From Pedobacter cryotolerans (GTDB lineage: Bacteria; Bacteroidota; Bacteroidia; Sphingobacteriales; Sphingobacteriaceae), in contig NZ_SWBO01000006.1 of NCBI RefSeq assembly GCF_005116475.1, positions 124,307 to 188,306 on the forward strand: 64,000 nucleotides of DNA. The letters run 5' to 3'. This document shows, piece after piece, positions 63,328-64,000 of the stretch. Numbering within the stretch: the first letter of the stretch is position 1; the number at the start of each line of letters is the position of its first letter. A program made the translations under genes and the position numbers. The notes under the pieces were generated by a model. That model was not told the origin of the DNA and did not search any database. It saw nothing but the letters and a program-made list of their open reading frames with translations.

Positions 63328-64000
63328 TTATACATCCTTTCTTAAATCAATTTTATTCATTATCCAGCCTAAAAAACCTGGCAGTTTTTGAATATAATCA
63401 ACTAATAAATGGTCTGTATCATTTAAAGATTTTCCTGATTCGAAAACTGCAATATTTTTTTCTGTAAATAACAACCATTCCTTGGAAATATTTACATCAT
63501 GCAAACTGTTGATATCGATAATTACAATATCAAATTCTTTTCTCAAGAGATCAAATCCAGTTCTCAAACTTTTGATATTTTGTGCTTCTAATAATGAGTT
63601 TCTTTCTGCGCTTTTATTCATTACCGTGATTAAATCATCCGTATGAAATTCTTTCTTTTGTAAAAAAGTTTGAAAATTTTGCGCAGTAACTAACTCTGTG
63701 CTATCGGCTTTTTCAAGTGGTTGCTCATCTGCAATTAATAAAATCTTTCTACCTGTCATGGCAAATGCATAAGCCAAACTGTAACAGGTAAATGTTTTGC
63801 CTTCATTAGCCGCTAAGCTTGTAACACCAAGTATTTTACTTTCATCAGCCTCCATGGCTTTTAAGATCTCGAAACGGGTAGAGCGTAAGTGCTCTTTGTA
63901 CATTTCGTAATCAGGTTTGTCACTTTTATCATTCCAGATGTTTCGAGCAATGCGCTCTTTATCATAGAGTTTATTTAAACTACCAATAACATTTGATTTG
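63328..64000 (-). CDS. Wzc/CpsD-like ATPase domain of a polysaccharide co-polymerase (5' end outside window)
   Basis: The frame stays open to base 64000, so only the C-terminal 223 residues are seen; the upstream part probably holds the membrane and chain-length domain. The P-loop-like segment is TSLAANEGKTFTCYSLAYAF (Walker A). The Walker A' that follows is degenerate, LLIADEQP in place of the usual LLIDADxRxP, and the Walker B-like part reads IVIIDIN. No tyrosine cluster is present at the C-terminus, which ends MNKIDLRKDV. It therefore looks like a bacterial tyrosine-kinase-type co-polymerase that has lost the standard A' and tail, perhaps retaining only ATP-dependent assembly. It heads the operon leading to the GT14 gene. 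Confidence 0.82.
   Translation of the reverse strand, partial: KSNVIGSLNKLYDKERIARNIWNDKSDKPDYEMYKEHLRSTRFEILKAMEADESKILGVTSLAANEGKTFTCYSLAYAFAMTGRKILLIADEQPLEKADSTELVTAQNFQTFLQKKEFHTDDLITVMNKSAERNSLLEAQNIKSLRTGFDLLRKEFDIVIIDINSLHDVNISKEWLLFTEKNIAVFESGKSLNDTDHLLVDYIQKLPGFLGWIMNKIDLRKDV

Overview
The window looks like chromosome from a member of the Bacteroidota, most likely a Pedobacter-like Sphingobacteriaceae. The basis is the low GC content, AGA/TTA-rich codon use, a clean Bacteroidota-type promoter (TTTG, 20 bp, TAnnTTTG at 51039-51070) and the gene families present (GHL10-type glycosyl hydrolase, DUF1501/DUF1800 pair, HAE1 RND pump with TolC). No rRNA, tRNA, transposase gene or CRISPR array was seen. 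The organism is inferred, not proven.

Layout. (1) 1-17.4 kb is mostly housekeeping or ordinary accessory: the 3' end of an RND efflux operon with its TolC-like channel, an N-acetylglucosamine kinase-like gene, a leftward group (M28 peptidase, GHL10 hydrolase, 65-aa protein), a lone secreted protein of unknown function, a VOC and a GNAT protein, a leftward DUF1800/DUF1501 pair, and a divergent histidine kinase/response regulator pair. (2) 17.8-36.6 kb is a natural-product locus: a leftward A-PCP-TE NRPS, two small rightward genes (a protein recalled as DUF6875-like and a YbaK-type deacylase), a leftward group (UDP-glucose dehydrogenase and UDP-xylose synthase, then a hexapeptide acyltransferase), and a rightward operon of a 2213-aa A-PCP-KS-AT-ACP-aminotransferase hybrid, a C-A-PCP-TE NRPS and an Sfp-type phosphopantetheinyl transferase. 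(3) 36.6-38.5 kb has no gene. It is a modular repeat array of 350-bp and 141-bp units, one of them split by a 374-bp MITE-like element with 18-bp terminal inverted repeats. (4) 38.5-64 kb is a surface-polysaccharide locus: many glycosyltransferases, a Wzx-like flippase, a Wzy/ligase-like protein, a Wzc/CpsD-like ATPase, two secreted glycan-related lipoproteins, a GMC oxidoreductase pair, and an unusual FkbH-ACP-MaoC-SDR-MBOAT-SGNH cassette.

How the genes may work together. In the hybrid assembly line an A-PCP module hands an aminoacyl group straight to a KS (no C domain). The AT motif predicts malonyl-CoA, no ketoreductase is present, and the PLP aminotransferase should turn the beta-ketone into an amine, giving a 3,4-diamino acid that the next protein joins to a second amino acid and releases. 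Binding-pocket reading by eye suggests an Asx-like starter and a glycine-like second residue. In the polysaccharide locus the FkbH-to-SGNH cassette looks like a dedicated route to build an unusual acyl group on a carrier protein and attach it to the exported glycan. Both proposals are inferences from domain order and need chemical proof.
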